48,783 bases of DNA from Candidatus Firestoneibacteriota bacterium (GTDB lineage Bacteria > Oederibacteriota > Muellerivitia > Muellerivitales > Muellerivitaceae), in the NCBI GenBank assembly GCA_013286205.1, contig JABDGD010000015.1, positions 1 to 48,783 on the forward strand, read 5' to 3'. Positions 17,439-26,338 of this stretch are shown piece by piece; position 1 is the first letter of the stretch, and each line of letters starts with the position of its first letter. The position numbers and the translations under genes were made by a program. A model generated the notes under the pieces. That model saw nothing but the letters and a program-made list of their open reading frames with translations, had not been told where the DNA came from and searched no databases.

Positions 17439-18598
17439 GCTGGCTGCAGCTCGATTAAACTTACCTCGGGGTTTAATCCAAACCGAACAGGCAAAACCCA
17501 AAAACCGGTGCCGGCGGAAACATACAGCTGGCAGCCATCCTCATCGAAAAGTCCCATGTCGTAATGTAAAAAAGGTTTCGCCAAAGACCATTTCAGCCAT
17601 TTGAAACCAAATTGACCGCCATGGGTATGGCCGCTTAAGGTCAGCTCAATTTTTCTTTCTTTCGCTTGTTTAAAACCCTGGGGTTGGTGCGCCATTAAAA
17701 CGGTGATGGCGTTGGCCGGTTTTTTCTCAATGGCTTTGTCAAAGTCAGGGGCGACCGAGCCCCATTTGCCAAAACGACGGGCGCCTTGATCGCCTACTCC
17801 GGCGACCCAGATGACATCGTCTCCCCGCTTCACTTCCATTCCCTCATTGACCAGCATGGTTAACCGGCTGTTTTCTAAAATGTTGAGGGTTTTTTGAGGA
17901 TTGGCATAAACATCGTGATTGCCTAACACGCCCAACATGAGCAGGTACGGATCCATACACTCGAGGCTTTTTAGAAACTTGGGAAGGTAATGGGGGTCGT
18001 CATCCGTAATATCCCCGCAAACCACAAAAAGATCGGGATTGGTATTCTGGGCCACTTTTGAAAATTGTTCTAAGCGGGCCGGGCGGCTGAAAAATCCCAC
18101 ATGTAAATCAGACACCATGGCGATTTTGTAGCCCGCGAAAGAAGCAGGAAGATTCTTAATTTTCACGACTACTTTTTCTACCTTAATTAAAAACAAAGCC
18201 TCAATCAGACCAATGGCGCTGATGGCGAGAATGGTGATTAAAAATATGTCTGAAGGGGTGTGGGCGAAAGTAAAGAAGGACATTCCACCCCATTGAAAAG
18301 CGATGATCCAGACTATCCCCAAAATGATTAAGAAGGCGGAGTAGAGAAAAATCAAAAAGTTCCAAAAAACCCAAAAGGGCGCTAAAACCGCCCGGGCCAC
18401 GCGAAAGAAGGGAGATGAATGACTTTTGAGAAGCAGGGGCAATAATACCCAGAGCAGGTTGCCCAGAATGGCCGCGAAGAAAACAAAGTGCCAGTATTTA
18501 GGGTATATGTGCAGCCCGGTCGAAATAGCTGTGGCGTTAATCAGAAAAAACAGAGTTACGACAAGGTTGACGACGAGAACGGTTTTTCGGGAAGCCAA
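17435..18598 (-). CDS. Membrane-anchored calcineurin-like metallophosphoesterase
   Basis: A 387-residue protein with four TM segments in the first 140 residues and a soluble phosphoesterase domain after them. Metal motifs are complete: D164-L-H166, GD at 195-196, GNHD at 226-229, a His in AHQP (304) and GHTHGG at 323-328. This architecture matches the YaeI/YkuE group, whose characterised members act on UDP-sugar lipids such as UDP-diacylglucosamine or on other envelope substrates. The start is TTG (18598) preceded by a good AGGAGA site. It sits on the opposite strand between livJ and livH. Confidence 0.88.
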   Translation of the reverse strand: MASRKTVLVVNLVVTLFFLINATAISTGLHIYPKYWHFVFFAAILGNLLWVLLPLLLKSHSSPFFRVARAVLAPFWVFWNFLIFLYSAFLIILGIVWIIAFQWGGMSFFTFAHTPSDIFLITILAISAIGLIEALFLIKVEKVVVKIKNLPASFAGYKIAMVSDLHVGFFSRPARLEQFSKVAQNTNPDLFVVCGDITDDDPHYLPKFLKSLECMDPYLLMLGVLGNHDVYANPQKTLNILENSRLTMLVNEGMEVKRGDDVIWVAGVGDQGARRFGKWGSVAPDFDKAIEKKPANAITVLMAHQPQGFKQAKERKIELTLSGHTHGGQFGFKWLKWSLAKPFLHYDMGLFDEDGCQLYVSAGTGFWVLPVRFGLNPEVSLIELQPA

Positions 18599-18694
18599 GG
18601 TATCTCCTGGATTGTTTTCGACCCCATATTTGGGCGTTAAGACAGTAATGTCAAGATCGTCCCAACGGAAAGACTCCTGTTTTTCTATTTAGCG

Positions 18695-18725
18695 CCGGGT
18701 GGTTCACGGGTAGAATTTCACCCGG
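18695..18725 (+). promoter_or_regulatory. Inverted repeat in the livH leader
   Basis: A perfect 7-bp inverted repeat (CCGGGTG 18695-18701 with CACCCGG 18719-18725, 17-nt loop). The right arm runs into the GGAAAGG ribosome-binding site of livH, so a hairpin could limit translation. It could also be an operator. Confidence 0.35.
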
Positions 18726-18735
18726 AAAGGCTCAC

Positions 18736-19638
18736 ATGGAAAGCTTCTTACAACTTTTGCTCAATGGAACGGCGCTGGGTTCGATTTACGCCCTCATCGC
18801 CCTGGGCTACACCATGGTTTACGGCATTTTGCGCCTGATTAACTTCGCCCACGGTGACATTGTCATGGTGGGCGCTTACGCCGGCCTCTTTACGGCTCTG
18901 GCTATTGGCGCGCCAGCACACCCGACTTTCGGTAATTTTTGCGTTGTTTTGATTGCCGCCATGGCCGCTTCGGCCTTGTTGGGATTGGCGATCGAACGTT
19001 TCGCTTATCGTCCCTTGCGCAACGTACCCCGATTAAATCTTCTGATCACAGCCGTAGGCGTTTCGCTCCTGCTGGAAAATTTGGGTCAGGTTTGTTTTGG
19101 CGCGACGCCCCGGGTATTTCCCGAAATTATGCCCAGCATGACATTGATCCAATACGGGCAAATCGCCGTGACGAATCAGCAAGTCACGGTTTTCGTTACC
19201 TCTCTCTTTTTAATGATTGTGCTGGAATGGATTGTGCTCAAAACCAAACTGGGCCGGGCCATGAGGGCGGTGTCTTTTTCCCATGAGATCGCCTCGCTGG
19301 TCGGTATTCCGACCGATAAAATTGTGGCTTTCACTTTCGCCGTGGGTTCGGCTTTGGCGGCGGCGGCGGGCATTTTGATTTGTATTTCCTATCCCCGGGT
19401 AGATCCTCTGATGGGCGTCATGATGGGACTCAAGGCTTTTGTGGCGGCGGTCCTGGGCGGTATTGGCTCTATCCGCGGCGCGGTGGTGGGGGGGCTTCTG
19501 ATGGGGATCGCCGAAGCGATGGTAGTGGGCTATGGCTCTTCGACTTACCGGGACGCGTTGGCCTTCGCTATTTTGATTCTTATTCTTCTGTTTAAACCCG
19601 CCGGACTTTTCGGCAAGTATCAGCCGGAGAAGGTGTAA
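18736..19638 (+). CDS. livH: Branched-chain amino acid ABC transporter permease, LivH type
   Basis: An inner-membrane channel subunit of 300 residues with about eight TM segments. The opening 'GLNGTALGSIYALIALGYT'-like stretch (here LLLNGTALGSIYALIALG), RLINFAHGD and a late GGIGSIRGAVVGGL are classic LivH signatures. It pairs with LivM to form the translocation pore. ATG start with GGAAAGG upstream. livM starts 5 bp after its stop. The urea permease UrtB is a close alternative. Confidence 0.92.
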   Translation: MESFLQLLLNGTALGSIYALIALGYTMVYGILRLINFAHGDIVMVGAYAGLFTALAIGAPAHPTFGNFCVVLIAAMAASALLGLAIERFAYRPLRNVPRLNLLITAVGVSLLLENLGQVCFGATPRVFPEIMPSMTLIQYGQIAVTNQQVTVFVTSLFLMIVLEWIVLKTKLGRAMRAVSFSHEIASLVGIPTDKIVAFTFAVGSALAAAAGILICISYPRVDPLMGVMMGLKAFVAAVLGGIGSIRGAVVGGLLMGIAEAMVVGYGSSTYRDALAFAILILILLFKPAGLFGKYQPEKV

Positions 19639-19643
19639 CCCGC

Positions 19644-20618
19644 ATGCGCTCGAATCTTAAATGGGTTTTAATTCTGCTGGCTGTTTCCCTGGCAGCTCAA
19701 GGTTTAACCGCAGTCCTTCCACCTTACATCGCTCAGCTTTTTATTCTCGCTTCGATCAACGCGGTGCTGGCGGTGTCGCTGAATTTGGTAAATGGACTCT
19801 CGGGTCAATTTTCCCTGGGTCAGGCGGGCTTCATGGCGGTGGGAGCTTATACAGCGGCTTCAGTGAATGTGTTTCTTTTGTCGTCCCTCAGGGGCAATCC
19901 GGCGGGGGATCAAATCGCTTTAGTTATCTCATTAATTGTGGCGGCGGTGGCCAGCGGTTTTGTGGGTTATCTGGTAGGCCTGCCCACATTGCGTCTTCGC
20001 GGGGATTATCTGGCGATTGTCACTTTGGGCTTCGGCGAAATTATCCGCGTGGTGATTCTCAACATTCAGGCGGTCGGCGGGGCCAGAGGATTTACGAATA
20101 TTCCCAACAGCACCAGCGCTTTTTTGGTGGTTTTCATTTTGGCGCTTTGCGTTCTGCTGACTCACCGGTTTGTGATGGCCTCCCAGGGCCGGGCGCTTTT
20201 AGCGATCCGTGAAAATGAGATCGCCGCGGAGGCGATGGGCGTGAATACTACCTCCTATAAAGTGGGAGCTTTTGTGGTTTCGTCCGCGGTAGCGGGTGTG
20301 GCGGGCGGGCTTTTCGCGCATTACCTGTCTTATATCAATCCCAGCTCGTTTGATTTTATGAAGTCGGTGGAAATTGTGATTATGGTGGTTTTGGGCGGGA
20401 TGGGCTCGGTTTCGGGCGCGATTCTGGCGGCGTTTATTTTAACTTTTCTGCCGGAAGCCTTAAGACCCCTGCAGGATTTTACTCATGTGGATTTGCGGAT
20501 GGTGATTTACTCCCTGCTCCTTATCGTCATGATGTTAATGAGGCCCCAGGGTATTTTTGGACGCCGGGAACTATGGCAAATTTTTTCAGGTTCAAAAACT
20601 AGTAAATCCGCGAAATAG
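19644..20618 (+). CDS. livM: Branched-chain amino acid ABC transporter permease, LivM type
   Basis: The second inner-membrane permease, 324 residues. Typical motifs: 'LVNGLSGQFSLGQAGFMAVGAY' region near 50-70, 'LPTLRLRGDYLAIVTLGFGEI' near 110-130, the cytoplasmic 'RALLAIRENEIAAEAMGVN' loop that contacts the ATPase, and GGMGSVSGA near 250. It begins 5 bp after livH, so the two are co-transcribed. LivG and LivF ATPases, normally next, are absent; the next gene is an unrelated NHL-SGNH protein. Confidence 0.92.
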   Translation: MRSNLKWVLILLAVSLAAQGLTAVLPPYIAQLFILASINAVLAVSLNLVNGLSGQFSLGQAGFMAVGAYTAASVNVFLLSSLRGNPAGDQIALVISLIVAAVASGFVGYLVGLPTLRLRGDYLAIVTLGFGEIIRVVILNIQAVGGARGFTNIPNSTSAFLVVFILALCVLLTHRFVMASQGRALLAIRENEIAAEAMGVNTTSYKVGAFVVSSAVAGVAGGLFAHYLSYINPSSFDFMKSVEIVIMVVLGGMGSVSGAILAAFILTFLPEALRPLQDFTHVDLRMVIYSLLLIVMMLMRPQGIFGRRELWQIFSGSKTSKSAK

Positions 20619-20664
20619 TGGTTTAATTAGTTCTCGAGAAGCTTCAATCCCGTGATGGATCAAC

Positions 20665-22641
20665 ATGAAATTCCTTAAAACCTTAGCCCTTTTTATCCTC
20701 TTTGGATGGTCCGCGCCCCTGTGGGCCGTCGCGCCCATGGACTACTACAACACTCTGGTAGCCGGAGACGATGACGCCGGCTTTAGAGACGGCGCTTTTG
20801 ATGACGCCCGGTTTAACCGGCCCTGTGGGTTGGCGATTGATGAACAGGGCGACCATCTGTATGTGGCGGATCAGGACAATAACCGCATCCGCGTGATTTA
20901 TTTGAATGAAGACAACCGGGTGGAAACCCTGGCAGGGACGGGACTTTACAGCTCGGAAGACGGAAAGTTATTAGCCGCCTCCTTTAGCCACCCTTCGGCG
21001 ATCACCTGGCTGCCCGATGACCGGCTGGCGGTTTACGAAAGCGGCGACCAAAATATCAGGGTTGTTGATTTAAAAACCAAGCTGGTCAGCACGCTGGCTA
21101 AGGATGTTGGCCTGATTTGGAATATCGCTTATTGGCCCGAAGACGACAGTCTTTATTTGAGCGAGCCTTTGCTGGGTTTGTTAAAAAGATTTAGTTTTAA
21201 AGCCGGGAAGCTTTCGACGGTTTTAAATAATGATCCCCAGATGTCTTTGCCCCAGGCCCTCTGTTATTACCAGAAAAAATTCTATCTTTCAGATGGAAAA
21301 ACATCCTCTGTTTATCAAATGAGCACGGCGGCGGGCCCAACCTCGGGGGAAGTCTCGATAGGATTCACTCTGGTGGGAAAGGGAGAAAAAATTCAGGAAT
21401 TAACCGGTTCGGATGATTGTGTTTACGCGCTTCAAGGCGGGGATATTTCAGTGGCTAAAGTTTTGCCGAAATATAAACCGGTCAGCCTGATCTCAACCTG
21501 GGGATTTCCGATAGAAAATACCAATCCGGGTTACGCGCCTTTATTGTATTTGAAGGGCGAACAATCCATGGCCTTGGCGGCTTCGCCGAGCGAAGCGCGC
21601 AAGTTTTATGTCTCAGGACAGAATGTTTATGATCAAAAAATCCTCAGTTTTAAAGACTATCATTTTGACGACAAGTGGTTTGCCCGGATCAAGCCGGACA
21701 CCGGCGGGGTTTTGACCGATTTTGACTACCCCACGGAAAAACCTAAAAAAACATTCCGCATTTTAGTGGTGGGCAGTTCGCGGGTAGTGACCGCGCCGGT
21801 GGTGTTTCCGGGTGAGAAATCGACGGACGCAGGGTTGGATTTAAACGACCAGGATTTTCATTCGCTGAGAATTAACACCATTTCTAAGCGGCTGGAGCTT
21901 TTGCTCAATACGAACGCCGCTTTAAACGACCAGTCCGAACATTTTGAGGTGCTGACTCTGGGCCATCCCGGTATGAACATACAGCTTTTTCATGAAAACG
22001 AGATCGTGAATATCGCCAAGCAATACCACGTTGATCTGGTTTTGGGGATAGTTACGCCCAGTGGTGAGGAGAAATTTGAGGATTATTATTTGAAGCCGCT
22101 TGACGGGGATGGCATTCCCTCGGACAAAGTAGATCCGGAATTTTTATTGAAACCCTGGAAAGATAAAATCCCCGGGGGCGCGCCCGAGCGGCTTTATCAA
22201 AGCTGTATCAAGAAAAAATTGGTCAGGGAAGCCTCAAAAACCCAACTGCAGTTTGGCTTATTTGAAAACCTGCTTTTAACAGGAGATACTGAAATACGGG
22301 ATGATTTAATTGAAATGATTGGAAAGCCTCTGAGAGTCATCTCAGAAAAACTCAAATCTATTCCCTCCGAGGGAGGAAAAAGCCCCGAATTTTGTCTCTG
22401 TTTTGTGCCGGGAGATGACGCCAGACCCATCAGTGCTTATGACTCCTTCTGGCAGGATTTGTCCCTTCGCCAGGGCATTAAGCTGATGGATCTGATGAAG
22501 CCTTATGATGATTTGAAATCCAGCTATTTTCCAACCAGTGAAATTTGCTGTCACCGGCATTACACCGCCTATGGCAACGCTTTGATCGCCTACCTTTTAA
22601 GTTATTACCTGCCGAAACAAAACTGGATTCCGACCAAATAA
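20665..22641 (+). CDS. Secreted NHL propeller plus SGNH-hydrolase-like protein (paralog 1)
   Basis: A 658-residue exported protein (signal peptide 1-21, ending LWA). Residues 25-340 form an NHL/SMP-30-like propeller, with blades such as 'CGLAIDEQGDHLYVADQDNNR'. Residues 363-650 look like an SGNH/GDSL-type domain: FRILVVGSS (Ser in GSS at 370-372) as block I, LGHPG at 432-436 as block II, and CCHRHYTAYGN (628-638) as block V, with His632. The Asp expected three residues before the His is Cys629. If active it would be an esterase or acyltransferase on envelope glycans. A paralog follows 103 bp downstream. Confidence 0.72.
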   Translation: MKFLKTLALFILFGWSAPLWAVAPMDYYNTLVAGDDDAGFRDGAFDDARFNRPCGLAIDEQGDHLYVADQDNNRIRVIYLNEDNRVETLAGTGLYSSEDGKLLAASFSHPSAITWLPDDRLAVYESGDQNIRVVDLKTKLVSTLAKDVGLIWNIAYWPEDDSLYLSEPLLGLLKRFSFKAGKLSTVLNNDPQMSLPQALCYYQKKFYLSDGKTSSVYQMSTAAGPTSGEVSIGFTLVGKGEKIQELTGSDDCVYALQGGDISVAKVLPKYKPVSLISTWGFPIENTNPGYAPLLYLKGEQSMALAASPSEARKFYVSGQNVYDQKILSFKDYHFDDKWFARIKPDTGGVLTDFDYPTEKPKKTFRILVVGSSRVVTAPVVFPGEKSTDAGLDLNDQDFHSLRINTISKRLELLLNTNAALNDQSEHFEVLTLGHPGMNIQLFHENEIVNIAKQYHVDLVLGIVTPSGEEKFEDYYLKPLDGDGIPSDKVDPEFLLKPWKDKIPGGAPERLYQSCIKKKLVREASKTQLQFGLFENLLLTGDTEIRDDLIEMIGKPLRVISEKLKSIPSEGGKSPEFCLCFVPGDDARPISAYDSFWQDLSLRQGIKLMDLMKPYDDLKSSYFPTSEICCHRHYTAYGNALIAYLLSYYLPKQNWIPTK

Positions 22642-22744
22642 ACCGGATCATTCCGCATCACAACGGTTGTTCACCGTTGGTCAAAACCCGATTTCTAGTT
22701 AAAATAGTCCGCGTTTATCTCATCCAACTCTGGAAGGACTTTTC

Positions 22745-24853
22745 GTGAATAACCTCAAAATCACCATCGCCTTATTTTTGGCTCTTTTGCCTGTTTCGGC
22801 TTTCGCGGTTACGCCAATGGAGTATTACAACAGCCTGGTGGCGGGAAGCGATGACCCGGGATACAAGGACGGCGCTTTTGACGATTCCTTCTTCAACCTG
22901 CCGGCCGGATTAGCTTTCGATAAAGAAGGCACCCGTCTGTTTGTGGCGGACCAAAAGAATCACCGGATTCGAGTGGTTAAAATATATGAAAACCAGAAGG
23001 TGGAAACCCTGGCCGGATCGGGCGCGGCGGGAAACGCTGATGGAAGCTTCACTCAGGCGACTTTTGAAGAACCCATGGCGCTGGCCTTTTTGCCTGACGA
23101 ACAATTGGCGGTTTATAACCATTTTGACTCGACGAGACGAGACCCAAAAAAGAATCTGGATACATCCTTAAAGTTATTGAACTTAAAAACCCATCAGGTC
23201 AGCACGCTGGTGAAACAGGATCTGGTGCAGGCCTGGAGCATGGTTTATTGGCCGAAGGATCACAGCCTGTATCTTGCGGACCCGGCGCAGGGGGTGCTTC
23301 AACGGTACAATCTGGAGACCAAAAAACTATCCATTGTTTTATCCCACGACTCCAAAGTGCCGCAGCCCAAGGCCCTTTGCGTGAATCAAGACCAGCTTTA
23401 TGTCTCTGACGCCAAAAGCTCTTCGGTCTATCGTTTTGAGCCTTCCTACAATGGAACGGACATTACCTCGGCCAATCTCCGCTGGCTGGGGCAGGGCGAT
23501 CATATTGTGGCGATGACGGGGACTGAAGACTGCGTCTATGCCCTGCAAGCCTGCGAAAATCCCCTGGCCCAGATTTTGCCGGATACCAAGCCGATTCCCA
23601 AATATACGGCGGTTCAACTGCCCACCATGTGGGGTTTTTGGATGAACAGCAACAGTCCGGCTTATTTACCTTTTCTCAAGCCTTCCAATGACGTACCCAG
23701 CGGTTTCGCCGCGTCGCCCCGGGAAGCGCGTAAATTTTTCATTACCCGCCGCAGCGACATCAACAATTCCATCGTCAGTGTGAAGGACTACCACTTTAAA
23801 ACCTGGTGGGGGTCCAGAAGCCGGTCGGATGTGCCCAAGGCCTTATCGGATTTCGATTATCCAGAGGCGAAGCCGCCCAGAACATTCCGCATCCTGATCG
23901 CGGGTAATTCCATGGTTATCACTTCTCCCCGGACTTTTGGGGAAAAGGTGGAGGCGCTGGCGGACAATGATTCTTTCTTTGGAAAATTATTTTCCTGGTT
24001 CGGTTCTTCCGCGCCGGCGGTGGAAGACCCGGCTTTTCATGACGGCTCGTCTTTTAGAACCGATACCCTGTCCAAACAATTGGAAGTGCTGCTTAACGCC
24101 CAGGCGTCTTTAAAGGGCCTTTCGCAGCATTATGAAGTGCTCAACATCGGCCACCCGGGCGGTTCGGTGGTTTTTTATTCCAATACCGAAATACCCTATT
24201 TGGTGAAGAAGTATGACGTCGATATGGTGATTACCTTTATGACGCCTTATCCCGAAGAAGAGTTCACTTACTATTACAGCGAGCCTCTCACCTCGGAAGG
24301 AATTCCATCCGGATCGGTGGACCCGGAGTTTATGTTGAAGCCGATCGCGGAAAGAATGCCGGCGGGAACGCCCGCGGCGGATTTGTTTGAGCGGGCCAAG
24401 AAAAGAAAGCTGGCCGATATCACCTCGTCCAACCAAGTTCTGTTTAACTGCTCGTTTCAGGGACTGCTGGCGACACAGGACCCGGCGATTCGCGCGGATC
24501 TGGTGGAAATGTTCGCGAAGCCTTTAAAAGTATTGTCCGCGAAATTAACAGCCTCAAAAACGTCAGAAGGAAAACCGGTTCGGGTGATGGCTTGTTTCGC
24601 GCCCAATGACGGCGGGACACCCCTGTCAGCTTATGAGTCTTTTTGGACGGCGGTTTGCGCGCAAAGCAAATTGAGCCTTTTAGATCTTTCGAAACCTTTT
24701 GACGATATGAAAGTTCCCTTTTTCCCTGTCATGGAAAAATGCTGCGGACAGCATTTCATGGCTTATGGGAATGGTTTGATCGCCTATTTGATGAGCTACT
24801 ATCTGCCCGAGCAAAACTGGATACCGTTTAAAGCCGGGGCAGCCGGTAAGTAG
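22745..24853 (+). CDS. Secreted NHL propeller plus SGNH-hydrolase-like protein (paralog 2)
   Basis: A 702-residue tandem paralog of the preceding gene, with the same layout: signal peptide (ending AFA-V), then 'TPMEYYNSLVAGSDDPGYKDGAFDD', nearly the same as paralog 1, then propeller blades ('AGLAFDKEGTRLFVADQKNHR'). The C-terminal domain has FRILIAGNS as block I, IGHPGG as block II and CCGQHFMAYGN as block V. Again Cys occupies the Asp position while Ser and His are kept. Relative to paralog 1 it has a longer loop after block I, including a stretch near 410-430. The start is GTG with AAGGA seven bases upstream. The two probably share a transcript. Confidence 0.72.
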   Translation: MNNLKITIALFLALLPVSAFAVTPMEYYNSLVAGSDDPGYKDGAFDDSFFNLPAGLAFDKEGTRLFVADQKNHRIRVVKIYENQKVETLAGSGAAGNADGSFTQATFEEPMALAFLPDEQLAVYNHFDSTRRDPKKNLDTSLKLLNLKTHQVSTLVKQDLVQAWSMVYWPKDHSLYLADPAQGVLQRYNLETKKLSIVLSHDSKVPQPKALCVNQDQLYVSDAKSSSVYRFEPSYNGTDITSANLRWLGQGDHIVAMTGTEDCVYALQACENPLAQILPDTKPIPKYTAVQLPTMWGFWMNSNSPAYLPFLKPSNDVPSGFAASPREARKFFITRRSDINNSIVSVKDYHFKTWWGSRSRSDVPKALSDFDYPEAKPPRTFRILIAGNSMVITSPRTFGEKVEALADNDSFFGKLFSWFGSSAPAVEDPAFHDGSSFRTDTLSKQLEVLLNAQASLKGLSQHYEVLNIGHPGGSVVFYSNTEIPYLVKKYDVDMVITFMTPYPEEEFTYYYSEPLTSEGIPSGSVDPEFMLKPIAERMPAGTPAADLFERAKKRKLADITSSNQVLFNCSFQGLLATQDPAIRADLVEMFAKPLKVLSAKLTASKTSEGKPVRVMACFAPNDGGTPLSAYESFWTAVCAQSKLSLLDLSKPFDDMKVPFFPVMEKCCGQHFMAYGNGLIAYLMSYYLPEQNWIPFKAGAAGK

Positions 24854-24866
24854 AACTTAAAAGAGA

Positions 24867-25328
24867 TTATTGGTTTTCTTTTAACGAAGCATGGCCCAGA
24901 TGGTTGGCCAGGTGCATGGAATGAAAAAGAAACCAGTTTTTCTTGCTTAACTGGCCAAAGCGGGGATGGTCGCTGAACTCGCCCTCAAACTTCTCAAAGT
25001 CAGCCAGGGCCTGCCGTAATTGGGCTAACGCGGCCTTTTCATCGCCCTCCAGGCGCTCCACCGGCGTTCCCTTCATAGGGGAGCCGATGCCCGTGGGAAT
25101 AAAGCCATCCTTAGCGGTTTTAACCATGCCGATCGGCCCGGTCACATGTCTTTTCCACCAGGACAGATCCCGATGAAGGCCTTTCATGGAGCCTTCCACC
25201 GCTTTACGGCAATGCTCCAGAATTTGAAAATAACTCCACTGGCCGGTCGTGGCCACCGGGCCTTTTTCTAAAGCGGTCAGTTCCTGGCGGATATCATCGA
25301 AGTTTTTAAACCGTAGTTTTCGGCGCAT
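24867..25328 (-). CDS. DUF1569 (DinB-like) protein
   Basis: A 153-residue cytoplasmic four-helix-bundle protein. The sequence pattern 'FQILEHC' near 47-53 and 'HSMHLANHLGH' at the C-terminus puts His residues where DinB-like proteins bind metal. DUF1569 members are mostly uncharacterised; roles in thiol or damage response are only suggested for relatives. ATG start with GGAGGAGT upstream. It is the last gene of a four-gene minus-strand operon. Confidence 0.78.
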   Translation of the reverse strand: MRRKLRFKNFDDIRQELTALEKGPVATTGQWSYFQILEHCRKAVEGSMKGLHRDLSWWKRHVTGPIGMVKTAKDGFIPTGIGSPMKGTPVERLEGDEKAALAQLRQALADFEKFEGEFSDHPRFGQLSKKNWFLFHSMHLANHLGHASLKENQ

Positions 25329-25347
25329 GGGGTACTCCTCCAGAAAT

Positions 25348-26334
25348 TTAATCGTACAAAGGCGGGGGTGGGGGCACTGACTTTACTTTTTTAAACCGGA
25401 CCGCGAAAAAACCTTCCACGTCCGGCGTGGGTAAAACCCGAACCGATTTAGCCACGGAAGGGTGAAATTTCAAATCGCCCCACTGGGTGAGGCCGCGGGT
25501 ATGGAGGGGCATGGGCAGGGTGACATCCTCAATTTCCAAAGCGTCGCCGTAGGTTTCGAGCGCCCATTGAACGACCATCTCGTTCTCTTCCGGCGAAAAG
25601 GTGCAGGTGGAATAAACCAGCGTGCCGCCGGGTTTGACAGAAAGTACGGCGGATTTTAAAAGGCGGCGTTGGTCTTTCGCCATTTTGCGGTTGGTGTCTT
25701 CCCGCCAGTAGCCGTAAGTGGAAGGGGTGTCCAGTTGAAAGCGCCCCTCAGAGCTGCAGGGAGCGTCCAGCAGAACCTTATCAAAAGTCTCGTGATTTTC
25801 TTTCCAAACCATTCCGCCCTCACCCGCTTCCAGCACGGTCACGTTGGTGGCGCCCTGCAAAGCGGCGTTGGCCTTCAGTTTTTCCAAACGAATGGTGTTG
25901 TTATCGTTGGCGACAATTTGCCCCTGATTTTTCATGAGGGCGGACAACTGGGTGGTCTTACTGCCGGGGGCGGCGGTGAGATCCAACACTTTGTCACCCG
26001 GGTTGGGAGCCAGAACCAGAGGGGGAACCATGCTGGAAAGGCCCTGAACATAGATCTCCCCATTTTTGTAGAGATCAGTTTTTTCTAAATCCTTTTGTTT
26101 GCCTTTGCGCAGGATAAAGGCGTCTTTATTCCAAAGCACATTCTCAATTTTAAACCCCTGAGGTTCGAGGCGTTCCTTCATGGTTTGCTGGCTGGGCTTG
26201 AGTGTGTTCACGCGAAAAGTCGTGGGACGTTCCTCGTTAAAGGATTTCAGAACCTGATTCCACTGATTCGCGGGAATGATGCGGCGCAGTTTGAGCTCGA
26301 AGGCTTCGGGTAGGTGGCGGGGTTGGCTTTTCAA
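25348..26334 (-). CDS. RsmB/RsmF-family rRNA or tRNA (cytosine-C5)-methyltransferase
   Basis: Transfers a methyl group from SAM to cytosine C5 in RNA. The SAM loop LDLTAAPGSKTT is at 117-128. Both catalytic cysteines are seen: C193 in DAPCSSEG (motif IV) and C244 in STCTFSPEEN (motif VI). Residues 1-100 form the N-terminal RNA-binding region. Without an NusB domain it is nearer RsmF/NSUN than RsmB (328 residues). It begins 4 bp downstream of the DUF2461 gene with a TTG start, so it is translationally linked. Which rRNA or tRNA position is modified cannot be told. Confidence 0.88.
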   Translation of the reverse strand: MKSQPRHLPEAFELKLRRIIPANQWNQVLKSFNEERPTTFRVNTLKPSQQTMKERLEPQGFKIENVLWNKDAFILRKGKQKDLEKTDLYKNGEIYVQGLSSMVPPLVLAPNPGDKVLDLTAAPGSKTTQLSALMKNQGQIVANDNNTIRLEKLKANAALQGATNVTVLEAGEGGMVWKENHETFDKVLLDAPCSSEGRFQLDTPSTYGYWREDTNRKMAKDQRRLLKSAVLSVKPGGTLVYSTCTFSPEENEMVVQWALETYGDALEIEDVTLPMPLHTRGLTQWGDLKFHPSVAKSVRVLPTPDVEGFFAVRFKKVKSVPPPPPLYD

Positions 26335-26338
26335 AGGG

